DNA of 64,000 bases, from the NCBI GenBank assembly GCA_964019135.1, contig OZ025258.1, forward strand, positions 32,792,186 through 32,856,185, in the 5' to 3' direction. This DNA comes from Arenicola marina. Its lineage: Eukaryota; Annelida; Polychaeta; Arenicolidae. Shown here in pieces: positions 44,960 through 59,900 of the stretch (within the stretch, counting starts at the first letter, position 1; every line of letters begins with the position of its first letter). Under the pieces are notes generated by a model. The model did not search any database. It was not told the origin of the DNA and saw only the letters and a program-made list of their open reading frames with translations. A program made the position numbers and the translations under genes.

Positions 44960-47900
44960 ACCGAAAGACCCACTTGACGACGGTCTGGCAGATATGTTGA
45001 GGTCACAACCTACCCAATGGTGAGACACTTGACCACGGCCTCGCAGGTATGTTGAGGTCACAAGCTACCCATTGGTGAGACACTTGACGACGGACTGGCA
45101 GATATGTTGAAGTCACAACCTACTCATTGGTGAGACACTTGACGACGGTCTGGCAGGTATGTTGAGGTCACAACCTACCCATTGGTCAGACATTTGACGA
45201 CGGTCTGGGAGATATGTTGAGGTCACAACCTACCTATTGGTGAGACACTTGACGACGGTCTGGCAGATATGGTGAGGTCACGACCTACCCATTGGTGAGA
45301 CACATGACGACGGACTGGCCGATATTTTGAGGTCACAACCTACCCATTAGTGAGACACTTGACGACGGTCTGGCAGATATGTTGAGGTCACACCCTACTC
45401 ATTGATGAGACACTTGACGACGGTCTGGCAGGTATGTTGAAGTCAAAACTTACCCATTGGTGAGGCACTTGACGACGGTCTGGCAGATATGTTGAGGTCA
45501 GAACCTACCCATTGGTGATACACTTGACGACGGTCTGGCAGATATGTTGAGGTAACAACCTACCCAATGGTGAAACACTTGACGACGGTCTGGCAGATAT
45601 GTTGAGGTCACACCCTACCCATTGGTGAGACACTTGACGACGGTCTGGCAGATATGTTGAGGTCACAACCTACCCATTGGTGAGACACTTGACGACGGTC
45701 TGGCAGATATGTTGAGGTCACAGGCTACCCATTGGTGAGACACTTGGCGAGGGTGTGGCAGATATGTTGAGGTCACAACCTACCCATTGGTGAGACACTT
45801 GACGACGGACTGGCAAATATGTTGAGGTCACAACCTACCCATTGGTGAGACACTTGACGACGGTCTGGCAGATATGTTGAGGTCACAAGCTACCCATTGG
45901 TGAGACACTTGACGACGGACTAGCAGATATGTTGAGGTCACAACCTTCCAATTGGTGTGACACTTAACGACGGTCTGGCAGATATGTTGAGGTTACAACG
46001 TACCCATTGGTGAGACACTTGACGACGGTCTGGCAGATATGTTGAGGTCACAACCGTCCCATTGGTGAGACACTTGACGACGGTCTGGCAGATATGTTGA
46101 GGTCACAACCTACCCATTGGTGAGACACTTGACGACGGTCTGGCAGATATGTTGAGGTCACAACCTACCCATTGGTGAAACACTTGACGACGGTCTGGCA
46201 GATATGTTGAGGTCACAACCTACCCATTGGTGAGACACTTGACGACGGTCTGGCAGATATGCTGAGGTCACAACCTACTCATTGGTGAGACACTTGACGA
46301 CGGTCTGGCAGATATGTTGAAATCACAACCTGCCGATTGATGAGACACTTGACGACGGTCTGGCAGGTATGTTGAGGTCACAACCTACCCATTGGTGAGA
46401 CACTGGACGACGGTCTGGCAGATATGTTGAGGTCACAACCTACCCATTGGTGAGACACTTGACGACGGTCTGTCTCAACCTATGATGAGGTCACAACCTA
46501 CCCATTGGTAAGACACTTGACGACGGTCTGGCAGATATGTTGAGGTCACAACCTACCCATTGGTGAGACACTTGACGACGGTCTGGCAGATATGTTGAGG
46601 TCACAGCCTACCCATTGGTGAGACACTTGACGACGGTCTGTCTCAACCTATGTTGACGTCACAACCTACCCATTCGTAAGACACTTGACGACGGTCTGGC
46701 AGATATGTTGAGGTCACAACCTACCCATTCGTGAGACACTTGACGACGGTCTGGCAGATATCTTGTTACAACCTACCCAATGGTGAGACACTTGACGACG
46801 GTCTGGCAGATATGTTGAGGTCACAACCTACCCATTGGTGAGACACTTGACGACGGTCTGGCAGATATGTTGAAGACACAACCTACCCATTGATGAGACA
46901 CTTGACGACGGTCTGGCAGGTATGTTGAGGTCACAACCTACCCATTGGTGAGACACTTGACGACGGTCCGGCAGATATGTTGATGTAACAACCTACCCAT
47001 TGGTGAGGTACTTGACGACGGCCTGTCTCAACCTATGTTGAGGTCACAACCTACCCATTGGTGAGACACTTGACGATAGCCTGGCAGATATGTGGAGGTC
47101 ATAACCTACCCATTGGTGAGACACTTGGCGACGGTCTGACAGATATGTTGAGGTCACAACCTACCCATTCGTGAGACACTTGACGACGGTCTGGCAGATA
47201 TGTTGAAGTCACAACCTATCCATTGATGAGACACTTGACGACGGTCTGGCAGGTATGTTGAGGTCACAACCTACCCATTGGTGAGACACTGGACGACGGA
47301 CTGGCAGATATGTTGAGGTCACAACCTACCCATTGGTGAGACACTTGACGACGGTCTGTCTCAACCTATGTTGAGGTCACAACCTACCCATTGGTAAGAC
47401 ACTTGACGACGGTCTGGCAGATATGTTGAGGTCACAACCTACCCATTGGTGAGACACTTGACGACGGTCTGGCAGATATTTTGAGGTCACAGCCTACCCA
47501 TTGATGAGACACTTGACGACGGTCTGGCAGATATGTTGAGGTCACAACCTACCCATTCGTGAGACACTTGACGACGGTCTGGCAGATATATTGAGGTCAC
47601 AACCTACCCATTGGTGAGACACTTGACGACGGTCTGGCAGATATGTTGAGGTCACAACCTACCCATTGGTGAGACACTTGACGACGGTCTGGCAGACATG
47701 TTGAGGTCACAACCTACCCATTTGTGAGACACTTGACGACGGTCTGGCAGATATGTTGAGGTCACAACCTAACCATTGATGGGACACTTGACGATAGCCT
47801 GGCAGATATGTGGAGGTCATAACCTACCCATTGGTGAGACACTTGGCGACGGTCTGACAGATATGTTGAGGTCACAACCTACCCATTCGTGAGACACTTG

Positions 47901-50900
47901 ACGACGGTCTGGCAGATATGTTGAAGTCACAACCTATCCATTGATGAGACACTTGACGACGGTCTGGCAGGTATGTTGAGGTCACAACCTACCCATTGGT
48001 GAGACACTTGACGACGGACTGGCAGATATGTTGAGGTCACAACCTACCCATTCGTGAGACACTTGACGACGGTCTGTCTCAACCTATGTTGAGGTCACAA
48101 CCTACCCATTGGTAAGACACTTGACGACGGTCTGGCAGATATGTTGAGGTCACAACCTACCCATTCGTGAGACACTTGGCGACGGTCTGGCAGATATGTT
48201 GAGGTCACAACCTACCCATTGATGGGACACTTGACGACGGTCTGGCAGATATGTTGAGGTCGCAACCTACCCATTGGTGAGACACTTGACGACGGTTTGG
48301 CAGATATGTTGAGGTCACAACCTACCCATTGGTGAGACACTTGACGACGGTCTGTCTCAACCTATGATGAGGTCACAACCTACCCATTGGTGAGACACTT
48401 GACGACGGTCTGGCAGATATGTTGAGGTCACAACCTACCCATTGGTAAGACACTTGACGACGGTCTGGCAGATATGTTGAGGTCACAACCTAGCCATTGG
48501 TGAGACACTTGACGACGGTCTGGCAGATATGTTGAGGTCACAACCTACCCATTCGTGAGACACTTGACGACGGTCTGGCAGATATGTTGAGGTCACAACC
48601 TACCCAATTCGTGAGACACTTGACGACGGTCTGGCAGATATCTTGTCACAACCTACCCACTGGTGAGACACTTGACGACGGTCTGGCAGATATGTTGAGG
48701 GCCCAACCTATCCATTGGTGAGACACCTGACGACGGTCTGGCAGATATGTTGAGGTCACAAGCTACCCATTGGTGAGAGACTTGACGAGGGTGTGCAGAA
48801 ATGTTGAGGTCACAACCTACCCATTGGTGAGACACTTGACCACGGTCTGGCAGATATGTTGAGGTCATAACCTACCCATTGGTGAGACACTTGACGACGG
48901 TCTGGCAGATATGTTGAGGTCACAACCTACCCATTGGTGAGAAACTTGACGATGGCCTGGCAGATATGTTGAGGTCACAACCTACCCATTGGTGAAACAC
49001 TTGGCGACGGTCTGGCAGATATGTTGAGGTCGCAACCCAACCATTAGTGAGACACTTGACGACGGTCTGGCAGATATGTTGAGGTCACAACCTACCCATT
49101 GGTGAGACACTTGACGACGGTCTGGCAGATATGTTGAGGTCACAACCTACCCATTGGTGAGACACTTGACGACGGTGTGGCAGATATGTTGAGGTCACAA
49201 CCTACCCATTCCTGAGACACATGACGACGGTCTGGCAGATATGTTGCGGTGACAACCTACCCATTGGTGAGACACTTGACGACGGTCTGGCAGATATGTT
49301 GAGGTCACAACCTACCAATTGGTGAGACACTTGACGACGGTCTGGCAGATATGTTGAGGTCACAACCTACCCATTGGTGAGACACTTGACGACGGTCTGG
49401 CAGATATGTTGAGGTTACAACCTACCCATTGGTGAGACACTTGACGACGGTCTGGCAGATATGTTGAGGTCACAACCTACCCATTGGTGAGACACTTGAC
49501 GACGGTCTGGCAGATATGTTGATGTCACAACCTACCCCTTGGTGAGACACTTGACGACGGTCTGGCAGATATCTTGTCACAACCTACCCACTGGTGAGAC
49601 ACTTGACGACGGTCTGGCAGATATGTTGAGGTTACAACCTACCCATTGGTGAGACACTTGACGACGGTCTGGCAGATATGTTGAGGTCACAACCTACCCA
49701 TTGGTGAGACACTTGACGACGGTCTGGCAGATATGTTGAGGTCACAACCTACCCCTTGGTGAGACACTTGACGACGGTCTGGCAGATATCTTGTCACAAC
49801 CTACACACTGGTGAGACACTTGACGACGGTCTGGCAGATATGTTGAGGTCACAAGCTACCCATTGGTGAGACACTTGACGACGGTCTGGCAGATATGTTG
49901 AGGTCACACCCACCCATTGGTGAGACAGTTGACGACGGTCTGGCAGATATGTTGAGGTCACAACCTATCCATTAGTGAGACACCTGACGACGGTCTGGCA
50001 GATATGTTGAGGTCACAAGCTACCCATTGGTGAGACACTTGACGAGGGTGTGCAGATATGTTGAGGTCACAACCTGCCCATTTGTGAGACACTTGACCAC
50101 GGTCTGGCAGATATGTTGAGGTCATAACCTACCCATTGGTGAGACACTTGACGACGGTCTGACAGGGATGTTGAGGTCACAACCTACCCATTGGTGAGAC
50201 ACTTGACGATGGTCTGGCAGATATGTTGAGGTTACAACCTACCCATTGGTGAGACACTTGACGACGGTCTGGCAGATATGTTGAGGTCACAACCTACCCA
50301 TTGGTGAGACACTTGACGACGGTCTGGCAGATATGTTGAGGTCACAACCTACCCCTTGGTGAAACACTTGACGACGGTCTGGCAGATATCTTGTCACAAC
50401 CTACACACTGCTGAGACACTTGACGACGGTCTGGCAGATATGTTGAGGTCACAAGCTACCCATTGGTGAGACACTTGACGACGGTCTGGCAGATATGTTG
50501 AGGTCACACCCACCCATTGGTGAGACAGTTGACGACGGTCTGGCAGATATGTTGAGGTCACCACCTATCCATTAGTGAGACACCTGACGACGGTCTGGCA
50601 AATATGTTGAGGTCACAAGCTACCCATTGGTGAGACACTTGACGAGGGTGTGCAGATATGTTGAGGTCACAACCTGCCCATTTGTGAGACACTTGACCAC
50701 GGTCTGGCAGATATGTTGAGGTCATAACCTACCCATTGGTGAGACACTTGACGACGGTCTGGCAGGGATGTTGAGGTCACAACCTACCCATTGGTGAGAC
50801 ACATGACGATGGCCTGGCAGATATGTTGAGGTCACAACCTACCCATTGGTGAGACACTTGGCGACGGTCTGGCAGATATGTTGAGGTCACTGTCTAACCA

Positions 50901-53900
50901 TTGGTGAGACACTTGACGACGGTCTGGCAGATATGTTGAAGTCACAACCTACCCATTCGTGAGACACTTGACGACGGTCTGGCAGATATGTTGAAGTCAC
51001 AACCTAACCATTCCTGAGACACTTGACGACGGTCTGGCAGGTATGTTGAGGTCACAACCTACCCATTGGTGAGACACTTGACGACGGTCTGGCAGATATG
51101 TTGAGGTCACAACCTACCCATTGGTGAGACACTTGACGACGGTCTGGCAGATATGTTGAGGTCACAACCTACCCATTGGTGAGACACTTGACGACGGTCT
51201 GGCAGATATGTTGAGGTCACAACCTACCCATTGGTGAGACACTTGACGACGGTCTGGCAGATATGTTGAGGTTACAACCTACCCATTGGTGAGACACTTG
51301 ACGACGGTCTGGCAGATATGTTGAGGTCACAACCTACCCCTTGGTGAGACACTTGACGACGGTCTGGCAGATATCTTGTCACAACCTACCCACTGGTGAG
51401 ACACTTGACGACGGTCTGGCAGATATGTTGAGGTTACAACCTACCCATTGGTGAGACACTTGACGACGGTCTGGCAGATAAGTTGAGGTCACAACCTACC
51501 CCTTGGTGAGACACTTGACGACGGTCTGGCAGATATCTTGTCACAACCTACCCACTGGTGAGACACTTGACGACGGTCTGGCAGATATGTTGAGGTCACA
51601 AGCTACCCATTGGTGAGACACTTGACGACGGTCTGGCAGATATGTTGAGGTCACACCCACCCATTGGTGAGACAGTTGACGACGGTCTGGCAGATATGTT
51701 GAGGTCACAACCTATCCACTAGTGAGACACCTGACGACGGTCTGGCAGATATGTTGAGGTCACAAGCTACCCATTGGTGAGACACTTGACGAGGGTGTAC
51801 AGATATGTTGAGGTCACAACCTGCCCATTTGTGAGACACTTGACCACGGTCTGGCAGATATGTTGAGGTCATAACCTACCCATTGGTGAGACATTTGACG
51901 ACGGTCTGGCAGGGATGTTGAGGTCACAACCTACCCATTGGTGAGACACTTGACGATGGCCTGGCAGATATGTTGAGGTCACAACCTACCCATTGGTGAG
52001 ACACTTGGCGATGGTCTGGCAGATATGTTGAGGTCACTGCCTAACCATTGGTGAGACACTTGACGACGGTCTGGCAGATATGTTGAAGTCACAACCTACC
52101 CATTCGTGAGACACTTGACGACGGTCTGCCAGATATGTTTAAGTTACCACCTACCCATTGATGAGACACTTGACGACGGTCTGGCATGTATGTTGAGGTC
52201 ACAACCTACCCATTGGTGAGACACTTGACGACGGACTGGCAGATATGTTGAGGTCACAACCTACCCATTGGTGAGCCACTTGACGACGGTCTGTCTCAAC
52301 CTATGTTGAGGTCACAACTTACCCATTGGTGAAACACTTGACGACGGTCTGGCAGATATGTTGAGGTCACAACCTACCCATTGGTGAGACACTTGACGAC
52401 GGTCTGGCAGATATGTTGAGGTCACAGCCTACCCGTTGGTGAGACACTTGACGACGGTCTGGCAGATATGTTGAGGTCACAACCTACCCATTGGTGAGAC
52501 ACTTGACGACGGTCTGGCAGATATGTTGCGGTCACAACCTACCCATTGGTGAGACGCTTGACGACGGTCTGGCAGATATGTCGATGTCACAACCTACCCA
52601 TTCGTGAGACACTTGACGACGGTCTGGCAGATATGTTGATGTCACAACCTATCCATTGGTGAGACACTTGACGACGGTCTGGCAGATATGTTGAAGTCAC
52701 AACCTACCCATTGGTGAGACACTTGACGAGGGTGTGGCAGATATGTGGAGGTCACAACCTACCCATTGGTGAGACACTTGACGACGGTCTGGCAGATATG
52801 TTGAGGTCACAACCTACCCATCGGTAAGACACTTGACGACGGTCTGGCAGATGTGTTGAGGTCACAACCTACCCATTGGTGAGGCACTTGACGACGGTCT
52901 GGCAGACATGTTGAGGTCACAACCTACCCATTGGTGAGACACTTGACGACGGTCTGTCTCAACCTATGTTGAGGTCACAACCTACCCATTGGTGAGACAC
53001 TTGACGACGGACTGGCAGATATGTTGAGGTCACAACCTACGCATTCGTGAGACACTTGACGACGGTCTGTCTCAACCTATGTTGAGGTCACAACCTACCC
53101 ATTCGTGAGACACTTGACGACGGTCTGGCAGATATGTTGAGGTCACAACTTACCCATTGGTGAGACACTTGACGACGGTCTGGCAGGTATGTTGAGGTCA
53201 TAACCTACCCATTGGTGTGACACTTGACGACGAACTGGCAGATATGCTGAGGTCACAACCTACCCATTGGTGAGACACTTGACGACGGTCTGGCATATAT
53301 GTTGAGGTCACAACCTACCCATTGGTGAGACACTTGACGACGGACTGGCAGATATGTTGAGGTCACAACCTACCCATTGGTGAAACACTGGACGACGGTC
53401 TGGCAGATATGTTGAGGTCACAACCTACCCATTGGTGAGACACTTGACGACGGTCTGGCAGATATGTTGAGGTCGTAACCTACCCATTGGTGAGACACTC
53501 GACGACGGTCTGGCAGATATGTTGAGGTCACAAGGTACCCATTGGTGAGACATTGACGACGGTCTGGCAGATATGTTGAGGTCACAACCCACCCATTGGT
53601 GAGACACTTGACGACGGTCTGGCAGATATGTTGAGGTCACAAGCTACCCATTGGTGAGACACTTGACGACGGTCTGGCAGATATGTTGAGGTCACACCCA
53701 CCCATTGGTGAGACACTTGACGACGGTCTGGCAGATATGTTGAGGTCACCACCTATCCATTAGTGAGACACCTGACGACGGTCTGGCAAATATGTTGAGG
53801 TCACAAGCTACCCATTGGTGAGACACTTGACGAGGGTGTGCAGATATGTTGAGGTCACAACCTGCCCATTTGTGAGACACTTGACCACGGTCAGGCAGAT

Positions 53901-56900
53901 ATGTTGAGGTCATAACCTACCCATTGGTGAGACACTTGACGACGGTCTGGCAGGGATGTTGAGGTCACAACCTACCCATTGGTGAGACACATGACGATGG
54001 CCTGGCAGATATGTTGAGGTCACAACCTACCCATTGGTGAGACACTTGGCGACGGTCTGGCAGATATGTTGAGGTCACTGTCTAACCATTGGTGAGACAC
54101 TTGACGACGGTCTGGCAGATATGTTGAAGTCACAACCTACCCATTCGTGAGACACTTGACGACGGTCTGGCAGATATGTTGAAGTCACAACCTAACCATT
54201 CCTGAGACACTTGACGACGGTCTGGCAGGTATGTTGAGGTCACAACCTACCCATTGGTGAGACACTTGACGACGGTCTGGCAGATATGTTGAGGTCACAA
54301 CCTACCCATTGGTGAGACACTTGACGACGGTCTGGCAGATATGTTGAGGTCACAACCTACCCATTGGTGAGACACTTGACGACGGTCTGGCAGATATGTT
54401 GAGGTCACAACCTACCCATTGGTGAGACACTTGACGACGGTCTGGCAGATATGTTGAGGTTACAACCTACCCATTGGTGAGACACTTGACGACGGTCTGG
54501 CAGATATGTTGAGGTCACAACCTACCCCTTGGTGAGACACTTGACGACGGTCTGGCAGATATCTTGTCACAACCTACCCACTGGTGAGACACTTGACGAC
54601 GGTCTGGCAGATATGTTGAGGTTACAACCTACCCATTGGTGAGACACTTGACGACGGTCTGGCAGATAAGTTGAGGTCACAACCTACCCCTTGGTGAGAC
54701 ACTTGACGACGGTCTGGCAGATATCTTGTCACAACCTACCCACTGGTGAGACACTTGACGACGGTCTGGCAGATATGTTGAGGTCACAAGCTACCCATTG
54801 GTGAGACACTTGACGACGGTCTGGCAGATATGTTGAGGTCACACCCACCCATTGGTGAGACAGTTGACGACGGTCTGGCAGATATGTTGAGGTCACAACC
54901 TATCCACTAGTGAGACACCTGACGACGGTCTGGCAGATATGTTGAGGTCACAAGCTACCCATTGGTGAGACACTTGACGAGGGTGTACAGATATGTTGAG
55001 GTCACAACCTGCCCATTTGTGAGACACTTGACCACGGTCTGGCAGATATGTTGAGGTCATAACCTACCCATTGGTGAGACATTTGACGACGGTCTGGCAG
55101 GGATGTTGAGGTCACAACCTACCCATTGGTGAGACACTTGACGATGGCCTGGCAGATATGTTGAGGTCACAACCTACCCATTGGTGAGACACTTGGCGAC
55201 GGTCTGGCAGATATGTTGAGGTCACTGCCTAACCATTGGTGAGACACTTGACGACGGTCTGGCAGATATGTTGAAGTCACAACCTACCCATTCGTGAGAC
55301 ACTTGACGACGGTCTGCCAGATATGTTTAAGTTACCACCTACCCATTGATGAGACACTTGACGACGGTCTGGCATGTATGTTGAGGTCACAACCTACCCA
55401 TTGGTGAGACACTTGACGACGGACTGGCAGATATGTTGAGGTCACAACCTACCCATTGGTGAGCCACTTGACGACGGTCTGTCTCAACCTATGTTGAGGT
55501 CACAACTTACCCATTGGTGAAACACTTGACGACGGTCTGGCAGATATGTTGAGGTCACAACCTACCCATTGGTGAGACACTTGACGACGGTCTGGCAGAT
55601 ATGTTGAGGTCACAGCCTACCCATTGGTGAGACACTTGACGACGGTCTGGCAGATATGTTGAGGTCACAACCTACCCATTGGTGAGACACTTGACGACGG
55701 TCTGGCAGATATGTTGCGGTCACAACCTACCCATTGGTGAGACGCTTGACGACGGTCTGGCAGATATGTCGATGTCACAACCTACCCATTCGTGAGACAC
55801 TTGACGACGGTCTGGCAGATATGTTGATGTCACAACCTATCCATTGGTGAGACACTTGACGACGGTCTGGCAGATATGTTGAAGTCACAACCTACCCATT
55901 GGTGAGACACTTGACGAGGGTGTGGCAGATATGTGGAGGTCACAACCTACCCATTGGTGAGACACTTGACGACGGTCTGGCAGATATGTTGAGGTCACAA
56001 CCTACCCATCGGTAAGACACTTGACGACGGTCTGGCAGATGTGTTGAGGTCACAACCTACCCATTGGTGAGGCACTTGACGACGGTCTGGCAGACATGTT
56101 GAGGTCACAACCTACCCATTGGTGAGACACTTGACGACGGTCTGTCTCAACCTATGTTGAGGTCACAACCTACCCATTGGTGAGACACTTGACGACGGAC
56201 TGGCAGATATGTTGAGGTCACAACCTACGCATTCGTGAGACACTTGACGACGGTCTGTCTCAACCTATGTTGAGGTCACAACCTACCCATTCGTGAGACA
56301 CTTGACGACGGTCTGGCAGATATGTTGAGGTCACAACTTACCCATTGGTGAGACACTTGACGACGGTCTGGCAGGTATGTTGAGGTCATAACCTACCCAT
56401 TGGTGTGACACTTGACGACGAACTGGCAGATATGCTGAGGTCACAACCTACCCATTGGTGAGACACTTGACGACGGTCTGGCATATATGTTGAGGTCACA
56501 ACCTACCCATTGGTGAGACACTTGACGACGGACTGGCAGATATGTTGAGGTCACAACCTACCCATTGGTGAAACACTGGACGACGGTCTGGCAGATATGT
56601 TGAGGTCACAACCTACCCATTGGTGAGACACTTGACGACGGTCTGGCAGATATGTTGAGGTCGTAACCTACCCATTGGTGAGACACTCGACGACGGTCTG
56701 GCAGATATGTTGAGGTCACAAGGTACCCATTGGTGAGACATTGACGACGGTCTGGCAGATATGTTGAGGTCACAACCCACCCATTGGTGAGACACTTGAC
56801 GACGGTCTGGCAGATATGTTGAGGTCACAAGCTACCCATTGGTGAGACACTTGACGACGGTCTGGCAGATATGTTGAGGTCACACCCACCCATTGGTGAG

Positions 56901-59900
56901 ACAGTTGACGACGGTCTGGCAGATATGTTGAGGTCACCACCTATCCATTAGTGAGACACCTGACGACGGTCTGGCAAATATGTTGAGGTCACAAGCTACC
57001 CATTGGTGAGACACTTGACGAGGGTGTGCAGATATGTTGAGGTCACAACCTGCCCATTTGTGAGACACTTGACCACGGTCTGGCAGATATGTTGAGGTCA
57101 TAACCTACCCATTGGTGAGACACTTGACGACGGTCTGGCAGGGATGTTGAGGTCACAACCTACCCATTGGTGAGACACATGACGATGGCCTGGCAGATAT
57201 GTTGAGGTCACAACCTACCCATTGGTGAGACACTTGGCGACGGTCTGGCAGATATGTTGAGGTCACTGTCTAACCATTGGTGAGACACTTGACGACGGTC
57301 TGGCAGATATGTTGAAGTCACAACCTACCCATTCGTGAGACACTTGACGACGGTCTGGCAGATATGTTGAAGTCACAACCTAACCATTCCTGAGACACTT
57401 GACGACGGTCTGGCAGGTATGTTGAGGTCACAACCTACCCATTGGTGAGACACTTGACGACGGTCTGGCAGATATGTTGAGGTCACAACCTACCCATTGG
57501 TGAGACACTTGACGACGGTCTGGCAGATATGTTGAGGTCACAACCTACCCATTGGTGAGACACTTGACGACGGTCTGGCAGATATGTTGAGGTCACAACC
57601 TACCCATTGGTGAGACACTTGACGACGGTCTGGCAGATATGTTGAGGTTACAACCTACCCATTGGTGAGACACTTGACGACGGTCTGGCAGATATGTTGA
57701 GGTCACAACCTACCCCTTGGTGAGACACTTGACGACGGTCTGGCAGATATCTTGTCACAACCTACCCACTGGTGAGACACTTGACGACGGTCTGGCAGAT
57801 ATGTTGAGGTTACAACCTACCCATTGGTGAGACACTTGACGACGGTCTGGCAGATAAGTTGAGGTCACAACCTACCCCTTGGTGAGACACTTGACGACGG
57901 TCTGGCAGATATCTTGTCACAACCTACCCACTGGTGAGACACTTGACGACGGTCTGGCAGATATGTTGAGGTCACAAGCTACCCATTGGTGAGACACTTG
58001 ACGACGGTCTGGCAGATATGTTGAGGTCACACCCACCCATTGGTGAGACAGTTGACGACGGTCTGGCAGATATGTTGAGGTCACAACCTATCCACTAGTG
58101 AGACACCTGACGACGGTCTGGCAGATATGTTGAGGTCACAAGCTACCCATTGGTGAGACACTTGACGAGGGTGTACAGATATGTTGAGGTCACAACCTGC
58201 CCATTTGTGAGACACTTGACCACGGTCTGGCAGATATGTTGAGGTCATAACCTACCCATTGGTGAGACATTTGACGACGGTCTGGCAGGGATGTTGAGGT
58301 CACAACCTACCCATTGGTGAGACACTTGACGATGGCCTGGCAGATATGTTGAGGTCACAACCTACCCATTGGTGAGACACTTGGCGATGGTCTGGCAGAT
58401 ATGTTGAGGTCACTGCCTAACCATTGGTGAGACACTTGACGACGGTCTGGCAGATATGTTGAAGTCACAACCTACCCATTCGTGAGACACTTGACGACGG
58501 TCTGCCAGATATGTTTAAGTTACCACCTACCCATTGATGAGACACTTGACGACGGTCTGGCATGTATGTTGAGGTCACAACCTACCCATTGGTGAGACAC
58601 TTGACGACGGACTGGCAGATATGTTGAGGTCACAACCTACCCATTGGTGAGCCACTTGACGACGGTCTGTCTCAACCTATGTTGAGGTCACAACTTACCC
58701 ATTGGTGAAACACTTGACGACGGTCTGGCAGATATGTTGAGGTCACAACCTACCCATTGGTGAGACACTTGACGACGGTCTGGCAGATATGTTGAGGTCA
58801 CAGCCTACCCATTGGTGAGACACTTGACGACGGTCTGGCAGATATGTTGAGGTCACAACCTACCCATTGGTGAGACACTTGACGACGGTCTGGCAGATAT
58901 GTTGCGGTCACAACCTACCCATTGGTGAGACGCTTGACGACGGTCTGGCAGATATGTCGATGTCACAACCTACCCATTCGTGAGACACTTGACGACGGTC
59001 TGGCAGATATGTTGATGTCACAACCTATCCATTGGTGAGACACTTGACGACGGTCTGGCAGATATGTTGAAGTCACAACCTACCCATTGGTGAGACACTT
59101 GACGAGGGTGTGGCAGATATGTGGAGGTCACAACCTACCCATTGGTGAGACACTTGACGACGGTCTGGCAGATATGTTGAGGTCACAACCTACCCATCGG
59201 TAAGACACTTGACGACGGTCTGGCAGATGTGTTGAGGTCACAACCTACCCATTGGTGAGGCACTTGACGACGGTCTGGCAGACATGTTGAGGTCACAACC
59301 TACCCATTGGTGAGACACTTGACGACGGTCTGTCTCAACCTATGTTGAGGTCACAACCTACCCATTGGTGAGACACTTGACGACGGACTGGCAGATATGT
59401 TGAGGTCACAACCTACGCATTCGTGAGACACTTGACGACGGTCTGTCTCAACCTATGTTGAGGTCACAACCTACCCATTCGTGAGACACTTGACGACGGT
59501 CTGGCAGATATGTTGAGGTCACAACTTACCCATTGGTGAGACACTTGACGACGGTCTGGCAGGTATGTTGAGGTCATAACCTACCCATTGGTGTGACACT
59601 TGACGACGAACTGGCAGATATGCTGAGGTCACAACCTACCCATTGGTGAGACACTTGACGACGGTCTGGCATATATGTTGAGGTCACAACCTACCCATTG
59701 GTGAGACACTTGACGACGGACTGGCAGATATGTTGAGGTCACAACCTACCCATTGGTGAAACACTGGACGACGGTCTGGCAGATATGTTGAGGTCACAAC
59801 CTACCCATTGGTGAGACACTTGACGACGGTCTGGCAGATATGTTGAGGTCGTAACCTACCCATTGGTGAGACACTCGACGACGGTCTGGCAGATATGTTG

